DNA from: Bacteroidaceae bacterium
GTDB lineage: Bacteria; Bacteroidota; Bacteroidia; Bacteroidales; Barnesiellaceae_A
Direction: 5' to 3'
Assembly: GCA_017410245.1 (NCBI GenBank)
Contig: JAFQRE010000042.1
Coordinates: 1 to 64,000, forward strand
Length of the DNA: 64,000 nt
Shown here: piece after piece, positions 29,239 through 38,036 of the stretch
Position numbering within the stretch: position 1 is the stretch's first letter
Layout of the letters: every line of letters begins with the position of its first letter
The notes under the pieces: generated by a model
Databases searched by the model: none
Seen by the model: only the letters and a program-made list of their open reading frames with translations
Told to the model about the DNA's origin: nothing
Position numbers and translations under genes: made by a program

Positions 29239-30291
29239 TTACTCTTCAATGATAATTCCACCGCCGAGGAGGATGTCGCCACGATAGAAGGCGGCTGCTT
29301 GGCCGGGGGCGATGGCGGTGAGGGGCTCATGTAGCTCTATGTGCAGGGTGTTGTCGGGGAGGAGGGTTACGGTGCAACGATTCTCCTGCTTGCGGTAGCG
29401 AATTTTGACCACGATGTCGTCTTTGCCCAAGAGTTGCGCCGGGTTGATGATGTTCCACTCCTTCAAGCGCATCGAGGTGCGCTCCAGCAACTTCAAGTCG
29501 CCCAGCACTACCTTGTTTTCGGCAGGCACTATATCCTGTACAAATACGGCTCGATTGAGGTCTATGCCCAGTCCTCTCCGTTGGCCAATGGTATAGAACG
29601 GGTATCCCTCGTGCCAGGCGATAAACTTACCCTCTGTGTCGAAGAATTTTCCTCTCAGGATAGCCTCTGCCGGCACTTTGTCGCGAAGAAACGACCGATA
29701 GTCCATCGGGCAGAAACAGACTCCGAAACTATCTCTCTTTTGTGCCGTCTTCATAAACCCTCGTTCTTCGGCTATCTCGCGTACTCGCTGTTTGGTCAGT
29801 GCGCCCATGGGCAAAAGCATCCGTTCCAATATATCTTGTGGCAAGCCCCACAGGAAGAAGGACTGATTCTTGTTCCTGTCGGCACCATTTGTGATGTGCC
29901 AATAGCCATCGACTCGGCGCTTCTGCACATAGTGACCTGTGGCCAAGTAATAGATGCCCATATCGTCGGCAATTTGGCGTAGTAGTGGCCACTTTAAGAG
30001 GTTGTTACACAGGGTGCAAGGCACAGGCGTGTGCCCCGCCATATATTCGCCGATGAAGTAGTCTATGATGGTCGATTGGAAGCGTTCGCGTTGGTCGGAA
30101 ATGATGTGCCGAATGCCCAGACGATGACACAACTCGCGAGCATCGTCGAGATACTCGGTGCAATTGTCTTTCTCGTAGAAACGAAAGGTCACACCCACTA
30201 CCTCGTATCCGGCATCTTGCAGAAGCATAGCAGCTACGGAACTGTCCGTACCGCCACTTATCCCCAACAAAACTCTCTTTTTCGCATCCAT
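29239..30291 (-). CDS. mnmA: tRNA 2-thiouridylase MnmA
   Basis: About 350 residues. It puts sulfur on C2 of the wobble uridine (U34) of tRNA Lys, Glu and Gln. The N-terminal PP-loop reads [13 protein letters not shown] (with T where SGGVDSS is usual), followed by the catalytic Cys in PCTLCNN and a second Cys in FGVCFCP. Bacteroidota often have two MnmA paralogues, and the SGGTDSS form suggests the divergent one; that is inference. The Met at 30291 is the right start; the longer reading to 30483 would run through the tandem promoters. The nearest promoter lies so close to the ATG that the mRNA may be leaderless. Confidence 0.93.
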   Translation of the reverse strand: MDAKKRVLLGISGGTDSSVAAMLLQDAGYEVVGVTFRFYEKDNCTEYLDDARELCHRLGIRHIISDQRERFQSTIIDYFIGEYMAGHTPVPCTLCNNLLKWPLLRQIADDMGIYYLATGHYVQKRRVDGYWHITNGADRNKNQSFFLWGLPQDILERMLLPMGALTKQRVREIAEERGFMKTAQKRDSFGVCFCPMDYRSFLRDKVPAEAILRGKFFDTEGKFIAWHEGYPFYTIGQRRGLGIDLNRAVFVQDIVPAENKVVLGDLKLLERTSMRLKEWNIINPAQLLGKDDIVVKIRYRKQENRCTVTLLPDNTLHIELHEPLTAIAPGQAAAFYRGDILLGGGIIIEE

Positions 30292-30295
30292 AGTA

Positions 30296-30337
30296 CAAAT
30301 ATAGTGAAAGGTGAGAGAAGAAAAACAAACTTGTTTG
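30296..30337 (-). promoter_or_regulatory. mnmA promoter P1, dyad-plus-22 type
   Basis: On the minus strand the dyad CAAACAAGTTTG (30326-30337) is followed after 22 bp by TATATTTG (30296-30303). The -7 box ends four bases before the mnmA ATG, so transcripts from P1 should start at or within a base or two of the start codon. Confidence 0.7.
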
Positions 30338-30377
30338 GTTTTTATTCCGAACCGCATCCTATATTGGGGTTTCAACT

Positions 30378-30419
30378 CAAATATAGCGAAAGGTGAGTGA
30401 AGAAAAGCAAGTTCACTTG
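30378..30419 (-). promoter_or_regulatory. mnmA promoter P2, dyad-plus-22 type
   Basis: CAAGTGAACTTG (minus strand; 30408-30419), 22 bp, then TATATTTG (30378-30385). P1 and P2 lie 82 bp apart within a tandem duplication that also repeats ACCGCATC (30351 and 30434). Confidence 0.7.
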
Positions 30420-30480
30420 AATATTTCTTCCTAACCGCATCAATTACAATATCATGTAATTGTAGAAGATGATAAGAAAT

Positions 30481-30515
30481 CACCCCCCGACCTGCAAATA
30501 GCAGGTCGGGGGGTG
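30481..30515 (-). terminator. Terminator of the efflux operon
   Basis: A perfect 15-bp GC-rich stem (30481-30495 with 30501-30515) and a five-base loop follow the MFS gene's stop on the minus strand. Confidence 0.75.
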
Positions 30516-30527
30516 GAGTATTGAGGA

Positions 30528-32183
30528 TTACTCATCGTTATCTTGGTTGAGGGTGTTCAGCCTTTGACGAACGAAGGGTATAGGTAGGCGGCGGTATATC
30601 TTTAGGCTATTCTTAAAGCCTTTGCGTATAGTGCTCCATTTGGGGTGAATGGCCGATGGACGTATGGTGTCGGTGGCTATAATAAGCAGTAGCACTATCA
30701 CAAAAAGGGCTATTATCAACAGCCACCCGAATACCTCTTTCATAGATACGATGAGGGCATGTTGCTGCACCATACCATATAGTTGCTCAAGGGGTATGTG
30801 CGTGGCTTGGGTATTGACGGCTGTCATTGAGCTACCTATCAGCATGGCGTTCTTGGTCATCGTACGCTCAAATATCTCGCCCAAGATGGCAGGCCCTACG
30901 GTACTGCCCAATACGGCACTTGCAAATCCGTTGATAGTGAGTGCTTGGGCAAAGTTGGGGAACGGCAGTCCGGCCTGTGATATGGCGGTGAGGAAGCATA
31001 TCGAGCATGTTACAACCGCTGCACCTCTGAAGAACAAAGGTATAAACAGTGTCTCTTTCTCTAAGTTGTAGTCGATAAAGAAATAGAAGTATGCCAAGTA
31101 TATGGCTGCGAATGTGAAGCCTATGATGGTCATAGTCTTAAAACTCCACCGACGCTTGGCAAACACCTCGTAACAAAAGATGCAGCTGAATAGAACCCCG
31201 ATGAGTACATACCAATTGAGCGAGATGGCATTGACTGAGTCGTATCCCAATATAGCCTCGCTGAAGGTGTGCTCAAATACGTGCTCGGTCGATACAAGAA
31301 AGTCTATAAATAGGTATAGCAGAGTTGTCTTGATGATAATGCGGTTTTTCCATACCATAGGTGCAATGTAGGGGTGTCGTAAAAATCGCATGCGCCATAT
31401 ATTGATGCATAGTGCAACAATGGCAAAGAGGGTAGCGGTGCGTATGTGTACCGACTGCCACCAGTCGTAGTGGTCGCCATAGAGGCATATAAATACAATG
31501 CACATCATGAATGCACCCCACAAGAGCGAGCCCAACCAGTCGATACCGAATAGTGGCAGCTTGGGCATACTGCGATGGTGGTGTATGAGTATGGTGGTGA
31601 GCAAGAAAATCAAGCTCAACAACCCTATTACGAGCCAATGTATATATCGCCATGAGGTCCAGAAGGTGGTATATACGATGGCAATACCATCGAGTTGCAT
31701 ACTGCCTTGTACTATCAGGTATATGAAGCAAAACCACTCGGCCATGTCGCGTTTGGGTGTTATCCATAGCTGTATGGTCGTGTTACAGGCAAATGTGCCC
31801 CACATTCTGAACCAACCGGCTACAAAGCAGGTGGCAACAAGCAGTGGTACGCTTGTGGTATGGAGGCATATCAAGTTGCATATTATGAGGGCAACACTGC
31901 ATGTCTTCAGGCTTGTACGGAGCGAGAACCTGAATTTCAATCGGAACATAACGGCAAAATTGAGCGACATACCTATCAGCGATGCATAGCCGGCCATCAT
32001 GATGTCTTGGTGCATGAGGGCAGTAGCACCTACCATGTTCGATGCTGCTGCCAGATACACACCGCCCGACAGCTGGAATATCAACACAAAGGCGATGAAT
32101 ATCCAAGGCTTCAGTCGGCGTGGTACATAGTTGCTAACGTCGGGTATATCAAATTTTACCTTCTGTATTGTAGCTGTTCCCAT
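30528..32183 (-). CDS. MFS drug efflux pump, EmrB/DHA2-like
   Basis: 551 residues with about 14 hydrophobic segments, the DHA2 topology of EmrB and QacA. The N-terminus is cytoplasmic. It would pump hydrophobic drugs or metabolites with protons, working with the periplasmic adaptor and outer-membrane channel encoded just upstream. Its start overlaps the adaptor stop by one base (TAATG), so translation is coupled. The classical motif C is poorly visible by eye and the sequence is divergent from EmrB; substrate unknown. Confidence 0.85.
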   Translation of the reverse strand: MGTATIQKVKFDIPDVSNYVPRRLKPWIFIAFVLIFQLSGGVYLAAASNMVGATALMHQDIMMAGYASLIGMSLNFAVMFRLKFRFSLRTSLKTCSVALIICNLICLHTTSVPLLVATCFVAGWFRMWGTFACNTTIQLWITPKRDMAEWFCFIYLIVQGSMQLDGIAIVYTTFWTSWRYIHWLVIGLLSLIFLLTTILIHHHRSMPKLPLFGIDWLGSLLWGAFMMCIVFICLYGDHYDWWQSVHIRTATLFAIVALCINIWRMRFLRHPYIAPMVWKNRIIIKTTLLYLFIDFLVSTEHVFEHTFSEAILGYDSVNAISLNWYVLIGVLFSCIFCYEVFAKRRWSFKTMTIIGFTFAAIYLAYFYFFIDYNLEKETLFIPLFFRGAAVVTCSICFLTAISQAGLPFPNFAQALTINGFASAVLGSTVGPAILGEIFERTMTKNAMLIGSSMTAVNTQATHIPLEQLYGMVQQHALIVSMKEVFGWLLIIALFVIVLLLIIATDTIRPSAIHPKWSTIRKGFKNSLKIYRRLPIPFVRQRLNTLNQDNDE

Positions 32184-33217
32184 TAGTAATTCACTTCACA
32201 TTCTACATTCAGTCCGGCACGTAGGCGTTTCATGTCTTCGGCCTTATTGTCTTGCGTAAATTCTATCCGCACCGGTATGCGTTGCTCAACTTTTACAAAG
32301 TTACCGGCCGAGTTGTCTTGTGGCAATAGCGATACGCTGGCACCTGTCGATGCCGAGAGTGACTTGACGATGCCTTTGAATACAACGTTGGGTATGGCAT
32401 CTACCTTTATTTCTACGGGCATACCTTCGTGTATATTGGCTGTCTGCGTCTCCTTGTAGTTGGCTATTACCCACACATCACTTTCATCTACAATCTCCAC
32501 CATAGTTTGTCCGGGTTGCACCAATTGTCCTACTTGAATGTTCTTGTGCGAAGTATATCCATCGCAAGGTGCGGTAATGATGGTGTATGAGAGGTTGAGG
32601 TTGGCCAGGTCTAATGCCGCTTGTGCCAACTCTATGCCTGCGTTGTTTTGTGTGAGACGTTGCGAAAGCTCTTCACGGGCCAAGGCTGTCGATTGGCGTT
32701 GGCGTTTCAGTGTCTCATATTTGGCCTTCATGGCTTCGTAATTGGTCTTTACACCATCATATTGTTGGCGTGTGACGGCATTTTGTTTCAATAGATTTTC
32801 GTAGCGATGGAAGTCTTTCTCGGCATTTTCCATCACAATGCGTGCCTCTTCGATGGTAGCTTCGTTTACAGCGATGTTGTTGCTGATGGTCGATATGGTA
32901 CTACCTGTGACACTCTTGCCGGCTATTGCGTTTTGATAGTCGGCGTTGGCTTGTGCCAAGCGTAGGCGAAACTCGCTATCTTCAATGATGACGAGTGTGT
33001 CGCCTTTGTTTACGTGCATATACTCTTCAAAACGCACCTCTTTGATAAATCCCGGTACACGGCTGTTCACTGGCACGATGTGTTGGTTTATCTGTGCGTT
33101 ATCGGTATATTCCACTTTGCCCAAATGTATAAACTTAGAGGCAACCCATGTTACTCCGCCCAACAAGACGATGACTACAAGTACTCCCGATAAAATTTTC
33201 TTGGCTTTCTTTTTCAT
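32183..33217 (-). CDS. HlyD/EmrA-type periplasmic adaptor
   Basis: 344 residues. A single N-terminal transmembrane helix (about residues 8-25) is followed by the lipoyl-like half IVPVNSRVPGFIKEV, a long alpha-helical coiled coil (about 85-200), the second lipoyl half ITAPCDGYTSHKNIQVGQLV, and a beta-barrel region. This is the membrane-fusion architecture that bridges the inner-membrane pump and TolC. ATGA overlap with the TolC gene upstream. Confidence 0.92.
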   Translation of the reverse strand: MKKKAKKILSGVLVVIVLLGGVTWVASKFIHLGKVEYTDNAQINQHIVPVNSRVPGFIKEVRFEEYMHVNKGDTLVIIEDSEFRLRLAQANADYQNAIAGKSVTGSTISTISNNIAVNEATIEEARIVMENAEKDFHRYENLLKQNAVTRQQYDGVKTNYEAMKAKYETLKRQRQSTALAREELSQRLTQNNAGIELAQAALDLANLNLSYTIITAPCDGYTSHKNIQVGQLVQPGQTMVEIVDESDVWVIANYKETQTANIHEGMPVEIKVDAIPNVVFKGIVKSLSASTGASVSLLPQDNSAGNFVKVEQRIPVRIEFTQDNKAEDMKRLRAGLNVECEVNY

Positions 33218-34566
33218 AATACTCCTGATATATATAGCAATTTATAGTAAAAATATATAATGTTGATTTGTGCGTTTACAAGTTTTTGTTCTGCATCGAG
33301 TTTGGCATTCGAGGCATCGAGCATATCGGTTATCAGTGCCATATCGTTGTGATATCTGTTAGATGTCACATCGTAGTTTTGTATGGCAAGTTCTACACTC
33401 TTTTGTTGTGTCTTGAACTCCTCGTAGGCTTCGAGGTAACGAGTGTAGTCGGCATTGATGTTGAGTGCTATTTGCTCCTCGGTAGCATCATATTCTTCAC
33501 GAGCCTTTTGTGTGGCTATACGGCTCTTGGTCAGTTGCTTATTGCTCTTGAATAGCGATGCGATATTGTAGTTTATACCCACTCCTACATACCAATAATT
33601 GAAGTTCTTGTCGATAGGCGGTACCTCAATGGTGATAGGTCCGTCCATCTTGTAGCCGGCAAATAGGGCAATGTGTGGCAGTCTATCGGCCTTTATTATA
33701 GCCTCGTTCTTCTCGCTCATTTTCACACTCGTCTCAGCAATCTTTAGTGCCGATGAGTTGCTCATGGCGTTTTCTCTCCAGTGCGAGTAGCCTCCTAAGG
33801 GTAACGTTTGTTGCAAGATGGTTGTATCGGGCATGATGGTATAGTCGTTGGTTATGCCCAGTGTTGTAGTCAGGTTATTGTTGAGGATAGACAAGGTGTT
33901 GTCTATTTGTGTGAGGTTGAGTTCAAGGTTCGACAGAAGCAGCTCGTAGCGTGTGATGTCGTTGCGTAGTACTATACCCTCTTTTTCGCGGGCATGCATC
34001 TCTTTGATAACTTTACGTGTTTGACCGATGGTCTTTTCCAGTACACTGCGCATATTGCGACACTTAAAGAGGTCGAGATAGTAGCCCACAAGCATAAATC
34101 TTATGGCACTGCGCTTGTTTTCGACTTGCAGTTGAGCCATGTCATGTTGCAGTTCGGCCATTTTTATGCCGTTGTTTATAGCGCCACCGGCATATACTAC
34201 CTGACTTGCTTCGAGGACAAAGTTGTTGCCATAGTGAGGCATAGGAGCTTCCTCGAAGTGAGTAAAGTCGCGGTCGGTAATAAAGCCATCGCCTAAGTAA
34301 CTAAATGATAAGTTGGCGTTTAGGTCGGGCAATCTGTTGGATTTGGCCACACTGACACCCGCCTTGGCTTCGTCAATGCCACTCAACAAAGGTCGTAGTT
34401 GCTTGCTGTTGATGTCGGCCAAGCGAAACATCTCATCGATGGTGAGTATTCCATCGGCTGCTGTAGGCGTTGGGGCACAATCCGACATATCGGTTTTGCA
34501 TGCCCGTCCTACTTGTGCACACAATGTTACACATAGTAACACCATGAGCAATTTGTAATTGTTCAT
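33214..34566 (-). CDS. TolC-family outer-membrane efflux channel
   Basis: 450 residues. A signal peptide (cleavage near residue 20, before ACKTD) precedes two internally similar halves rich in long helices, each starting with an LDLADINSKQ-like or similar pattern, as in TolC/OprM. It forms the outer-membrane and periplasmic tunnel of the tripartite pump. First gene of the operon; a conspicuous 24-bp dyad lies 97 bp upstream of the start. Confidence 0.9.
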   Translation of the reverse strand: MNNYKLLMVLLCVTLCAQVGRACKTDMSDCAPTPTAADGILTIDEMFRLADINSKQLRPLLSGIDEAKAGVSVAKSNRLPDLNANLSFSYLGDGFITDRDFTHFEEAPMPHYGNNFVLEASQVVYAGGAINNGIKMAELQHDMAQLQVENKRSAIRFMLVGYYLDLFKCRNMRSVLEKTIGQTRKVIKEMHAREKEGIVLRNDITRYELLLSNLELNLTQIDNTLSILNNNLTTTLGITNDYTIMPDTTILQQTLPLGGYSHWRENAMSNSSALKIAETSVKMSEKNEAIIKADRLPHIALFAGYKMDGPITIEVPPIDKNFNYWYVGVGINYNIASLFKSNKQLTKSRIATQKAREEYDATEEQIALNINADYTRYLEAYEEFKTQQKSVELAIQNYDVTSNRYHNDMALITDMLDASNAKLDAEQKLVNAQINIIYFYYKLLYISGVL

Positions 34567-34661
34567 GAAAATAATATTTAATAAAAGTTTATAATGATTG
34601 TCTTTAGCGATACGATTGTACGCTTGTTGGGATTATTCTATATGGCCGGTACTTTTCCATT

Positions 34662-34685
34662 TTTCCATACACGAGTGTCTGGAAA
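34662..34685. promoter_or_regulatory. Candidate operator of the efflux operon
   Basis: TTTCCATACAC and GTGTCTGGAAA flank a GA centre: 11-bp arms with one mismatch. Such long dyads upstream of drug pumps commonly bind TetR- or MarR-type repressors. No regulator gene is adjacent. Confidence 0.5.
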
Positions 34686-34981
34686 TTATATTGCCCGTAA
34701 GAAGGTTGCTTGAGCATATATTGGAAACAGTTTGGTTCATCATTGTACCGTTGTATCTATTAGAATTTCGTGGCAAAATTATAGAAAAATTTTTATAGTC
34801 ACAACTCATATATGAGCTTGCTATTGCAGTATAAAGTTTATTGTTTTGTTGTAATGTATTCATAGACAGGTGGATATATTTTGCTCTCTGAGATGATAAA
34901 TTTTTCTTTTTTATCGCAATGTAACATTATGGCATTTGATGTTTTCATGATTATTGTGTGTAATATTCGTCTCTTTTCAGA

Positions 34982-35011
34982 TTGTTTTTATGAGCCTATT
35001 TTATAACTTTG
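34982..35011 (+). promoter_or_regulatory. Promoter of the endonuclease I gene
   Basis: TTG (34982-34984), 19 bp, then TAACTTTG (35004-35011) fits TTTG-N19-TAnnTTTG. The start codon is 25 bp on. Confidence 0.6.
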
Positions 35012-35035
35012 CATTCGCTATTATGAAAGTGTGAT

Positions 35036-36403
35036 ATGAATAAGTTAGTTACTGTTTTAATATTGATATTTCTCTCAAATATAGTCGTAGCAATGGCCGA
35101 TATGCCGCGCGACTACTATCCCGACAATCTTGAGGGGCGCAATAAGGGAGATCTCAAAACCGAGTTGCATAAACTCATCAAGGAGCATACTCGCATAGAG
35201 TATGGTCGCAATGGTACGTGGGTGGTATTTCGTGAGAGCGACATACGCGATGATGGTACGGTGTGGGATATGTATTCGACCATCGAGCGTTATTTCCCCT
35301 ATAGTGGGGCGGCCAAAGGCATGAACATAGAGCATAGTGTGCCTAAGAGTTGGTGGGGCGACGATTATCCCTATACAGTAGATGGCTCGTTCGACCTTCA
35401 TCACCTTGTTCCGGCCGATGCCGATGCCAATTCGGCCAAGTCAAACTATGCGCTGGGTGAGGTAGTGGGAACACCCTCTTTCAACAATGGTGTATCGAAG
35501 GTGGGATATGATGCCGTAAATCGTTTCAATGTATTTGAGCCGGCCGATGAGTATAAGGGCGATTTTGCGCGCATGTATATGTACTTTGTCACCTGCTATC
35601 AGGACTATTCGTGGCGTTCGTTGGCCTCCAATATGTTCATTACAGGCAGTTATCCCACGCTCAATAGTTACTCGCAAGAGTTGCTGTTGCGTTGGCATCG
35701 TCAAGACCCGGTGAGTAAAAAGGAGCGAGATCGCAACAATGCAGTGTATCGTCACCAGCACAATAGAAATCCCTTTATAGATTATCCTCAAATGGCCGAA
35801 TATATATGGGGCGACTCTACCGAGTATGCGTTTCGTTTTGTCGGTGAGGCCGTAGAGGCACCCAAACTCAACTATACAACGGGCGATGTACTTACGTTCA
35901 ATTGTATGTCGGAGAGCGATAGTCGCACCATGTATATCACGTTGAAGGGTGTCAATGTTACTTCCGACCTCCAACTCTGTGTCGATAATACAACGCACTT
36001 TGAAGTTTCGCCTAAGCACATTACGGCTGCTCAGGTTGCCGATGATGCGGGTTGTGAAGTAGCTATAACATATCACCCGCAAGACTTCGGGGTGCATAAG
36101 GCTATCCTCATTGTCAGTGGTAAAGATTTTCCCAATGATATTGAAGTGACCTTGCAGGGATTGTGCATGCCCGAGGATCCTCAATTTGTAGCTGTCGATG
36201 GCCTCAAGACGTCATATTCGCGAGGCGATGGCGATGTGACGTTGCTGTTGCGCAATTGCGATGAAGAGGTTGTGTGGTATATAGATGGTAAGCAACTCGA
36301 TAGTAATACCTTATCGCCATCGGCATTGTCGGTAGGAAAACACATCGTCCAATTTGTTACTCCGAGTATAAGTGGCCGAGTGAGAGTAACAATAACCCAA
36401 TAA
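35036..36403 (+). CDS. Secreted endonuclease I family nuclease
   Basis: 455 residues. An N-terminal signal peptide (cleavage near residue 20) precedes the endonuclease I (EndA/NucM-like) domain: NIEHSVPKSWWGDD near residue 100, DLHHLVPADADANSAKSNY near 120, and the C-terminal HNRNPFIDYPQM near 240. It cuts DNA (and perhaps RNA) outside the cytoplasm for nutrient or phosphate gain. The remaining 180 residues form beta-rich Ig-like segments and end in a strand, VRVTITQ, that may be a sorting or surface module; a T9SS tail is not evident. A small lipoprotein gene follows after 13 bp. Confidence 0.9.
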   Translation: MNKLVTVLILIFLSNIVVAMADMPRDYYPDNLEGRNKGDLKTELHKLIKEHTRIEYGRNGTWVVFRESDIRDDGTVWDMYSTIERYFPYSGAAKGMNIEHSVPKSWWGDDYPYTVDGSFDLHHLVPADADANSAKSNYALGEVVGTPSFNNGVSKVGYDAVNRFNVFEPADEYKGDFARMYMYFVTCYQDYSWRSLASNMFITGSYPTLNSYSQELLLRWHRQDPVSKKERDRNNAVYRHQHNRNPFIDYPQMAEYIWGDSTEYAFRFVGEAVEAPKLNYTTGDVLTFNCMSESDSRTMYITLKGVNVTSDLQLCVDNTTHFEVSPKHITAAQVADDAGCEVAITYHPQDFGVHKAILIVSGKDFPNDIEVTLQGLCMPEDPQFVAVDGLKTSYSRGDGDVTLLLRNCDEEVVWYIDGKQLDSNTLSPSALSVGKHIVQFVTPSISGRVRVTITQ

Positions 36404-36416
36404 TGGTTGTGAAAGA

Positions 36417-37121
36417 ATGAAACGAGCAAATAATATTATAGCAAATCTGTTTATCATAGTAGCCATATCGCTATTGGCTGCTTGCAACCCCAGTGATGTA
36501 AAGACAAAATTGTCGCTCTCTTGTGGGTCTACCTTGTCGGTTGTAGAAAATGGGGTAGAGACCATTGAAGTGTCGGGTGGAGGAGAGTTCCATATCGACA
36601 CCGACAATATGTATGCCGAGTGTAGCAAGAATGGCTCGATTATAACCGTAACAGGTGTCAAGGTGGGACAATGCGTGCTTGTTGTAACAGCCGAGAGTGG
36701 CGAGAAAGCAATCTGTACCATCACCATAGGTAAGAGTGCGGCGCAGAAAGATTTTTTGGTCTTTGCCACCCCACGTGTAGAGAATTGGCTCGACCATACA
36801 GTCGATACCGAGACAACCGAGGGTATGCAAGTGACATGTGAGCAAGGTATTGATGCAGCAGGCCGTCATGTACAAGGCTACACAACGTATGGATTTTACA
36901 ATATCAATACCGGCGATTTTTGTCGTCTATCGGCCCTTGGTAACTTTTCCGACAGAGGGGAAATACCCGGTGGTATCTTGGCTATAGGCAGTGCCAGTAG
37001 CCCTACTCAATATTACTTATGCGAGCGAGTAGAGGTAGTAAATATCCTCAACGGCAAGGTGTGGATTGAAGCCTCCTTTTCTTCGCGTTCCGATATCCGC
37101 ATCGTTACCGAACAATTTTAA
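36417..37121 (+). CDS. Lipoprotein with Ig-like (BIG2-type) segment
   Basis: 234 residues. The N-terminus has a lipobox LLAAC (Cys about residue 22), so it should be lipidated. Residues about 35-105 look like a bacterial Ig-like fold (VENGVETIEVSGGGEF...ITVTGVKVGQCVLVVTAESG). The rest is beta-rich and has no named domain. It follows the endonuclease I gene closely and may act with it on the cell surface. Confidence 0.72.
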   Translation: MKRANNIIANLFIIVAISLLAACNPSDVKTKLSLSCGSTLSVVENGVETIEVSGGGEFHIDTDNMYAECSKNGSIITVTGVKVGQCVLVVTAESGEKAICTITIGKSAAQKDFLVFATPRVENWLDHTVDTETTEGMQVTCEQGIDAAGRHVQGYTTYGFYNINTGDFCRLSALGNFSDRGEIPGGILAIGSASSPTQYYLCERVEVVNILNGKVWIEASFSSRSDIRIVTEQF

Positions 37122-37142
37122 TAACCCTATATCGGCAATATA

Positions 37143-38033
37143 ATGAAACTCAAAACTTATAAAGCATGGATTGATGCAGCGCGTCCGCGCACATTGCCGG
37201 CATCGGCAGCTCCTGTGATTGCAGCTACTGCTTATGCGTGGTATGATGGAACTGTTGTGTGGGGTGCTGCATTGTTGTGCCTTGCATTTGCGCTCTTGGC
37301 ACAAATAGCCTCAAACATGGCCAATGACTATTTTGACTTTAAGAATGGCGGTGATACTCCCGATCGCGTTGGCCCGCAACGTGCCGTTGTATCGGGACTT
37401 ATATCGCCTCGAGCCATGTTAGTGGGCACATGTGTTGTGTTGCTGTTGGCTTGTTGTGTAGGTCTTGGGTTGATATATTATGGAGGTTGGCATCTTATAT
37501 GGGTAGGTATCATCATAGCCATCTTTGCGTTGGCCTATTCGGCCGGTCCGTTCCCCTTGTCGCGCATAGGGTTGGGCGATCTTACCGTCTTTATTTTCTT
37601 TGGTCTCATTGCCGTAAACTTTACCTACTATGTACAAGCCGGTTGCTTCACAAAGCAAGTGCTGTTCCTCTCGGTAGCACAAGGGTTGTTGTCTATCAAC
37701 ATATTGCTTGTCAATAACTATCGTGATATGAAGGAAGATGCCCTGAGTGGCAAGTTTACCACTGTAGTGAGATTTGGTCGCGACTTTGCCTCGACATGGT
37801 ATCTTCTCAATGGCTTTGCAGCCGTAGCTTTTACTTCCAAGATATGGTGTGAGGAGCCTCATTGGCTTATGCTCTTGCCGGCTGTGTATTTGATATTCCA
37901 TTGTCATGCATTTCATGCCTTGACCAATCGCGATGGTGTCCGTTTAAATCCTATTTTGGGTCGTACTGCGGCACTTTTGTTGCTCTTCACTATACTATAT
38001 GTTGTGGCATTGGTAGTGATAAAAAATATTTAG
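37143..38033 (+). CDS. menA: 1,4-dihydroxy-2-naphthoate polyprenyltransferase
   Basis: 296 residues with about eight or nine membrane helices. It joins a polyprenyl chain to DHNA in menaquinone synthesis. The UbiA-family Asp-rich motifs are visible: NDYFDFKNGGDTPDR near residue 60 and the second, NNYRDMKEDALSGK, near 195. The N-terminal ARPRTLPASAAPV is typical of MenA. The downstream nuclease gene begins three bases after its stop. Confidence 0.95.
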   Translation: MKLKTYKAWIDAARPRTLPASAAPVIAATAYAWYDGTVVWGAALLCLAFALLAQIASNMANDYFDFKNGGDTPDRVGPQRAVVSGLISPRAMLVGTCVVLLLACCVGLGLIYYGGWHLIWVGIIIAIFALAYSAGPFPLSRIGLGDLTVFIFFGLIAVNFTYYVQAGCFTKQVLFLSVAQGLLSINILLVNNYRDMKEDALSGKFTTVVRFGRDFASTWYLLNGFAAVAFTSKIWCEEPHWLMLLPAVYLIFHCHAFHALTNRDGVRLNPILGRTAALLLLFTILYVVALVVIKNI

Positions 38034-38036
38034 AAA

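Larger units (their letters stand above)
30296..30441. repeat. Tandem duplication of the mnmA promoter (about 82-bp unit)
   Basis: Two similar units run from about 30296 to 30358 and 30378 to 30441. Both hold, on the plus strand, CAAATATA, a GAAAGGTGAG block, an AGAAAA(G/A) block, a dyad and ACCGCATC. The copies have diverged, including in the dyad itself (both remain palindromic), which implies selection on symmetry. Confidence 0.65.
34567..35035. other. Divergent regulatory region, efflux operon / endonuclease I
   Basis: 469 bp, AT-rich, with no convincing gene. It contains the 24-bp dyad at 34662-34685 and the plus-strand promoter at 34982-35011. The short open frames (34598-34798 plus, 34633-34863 minus) have no recognisable features. 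Confidence 0.5.

Noticed and set aside
29031..29330. Minus-strand open frame in the gap after the restriction island
   Set aside because: Overlaps the mnmA 3' end, with Pro/Ser-rich low-quality sequence and no start signal.
34598..34863. Short open frames in the efflux/endonuclease intergenic region
   Set aside because: They cover the 24-bp dyad, lack start signals and have no recognisable domain; probably regulatory DNA.
35036..36403. Endonuclease I as a type IX secretion substrate
   Set aside because: The C-terminal 80 residues are beta-rich but I could not see the conserved sorting-domain motifs; left open.
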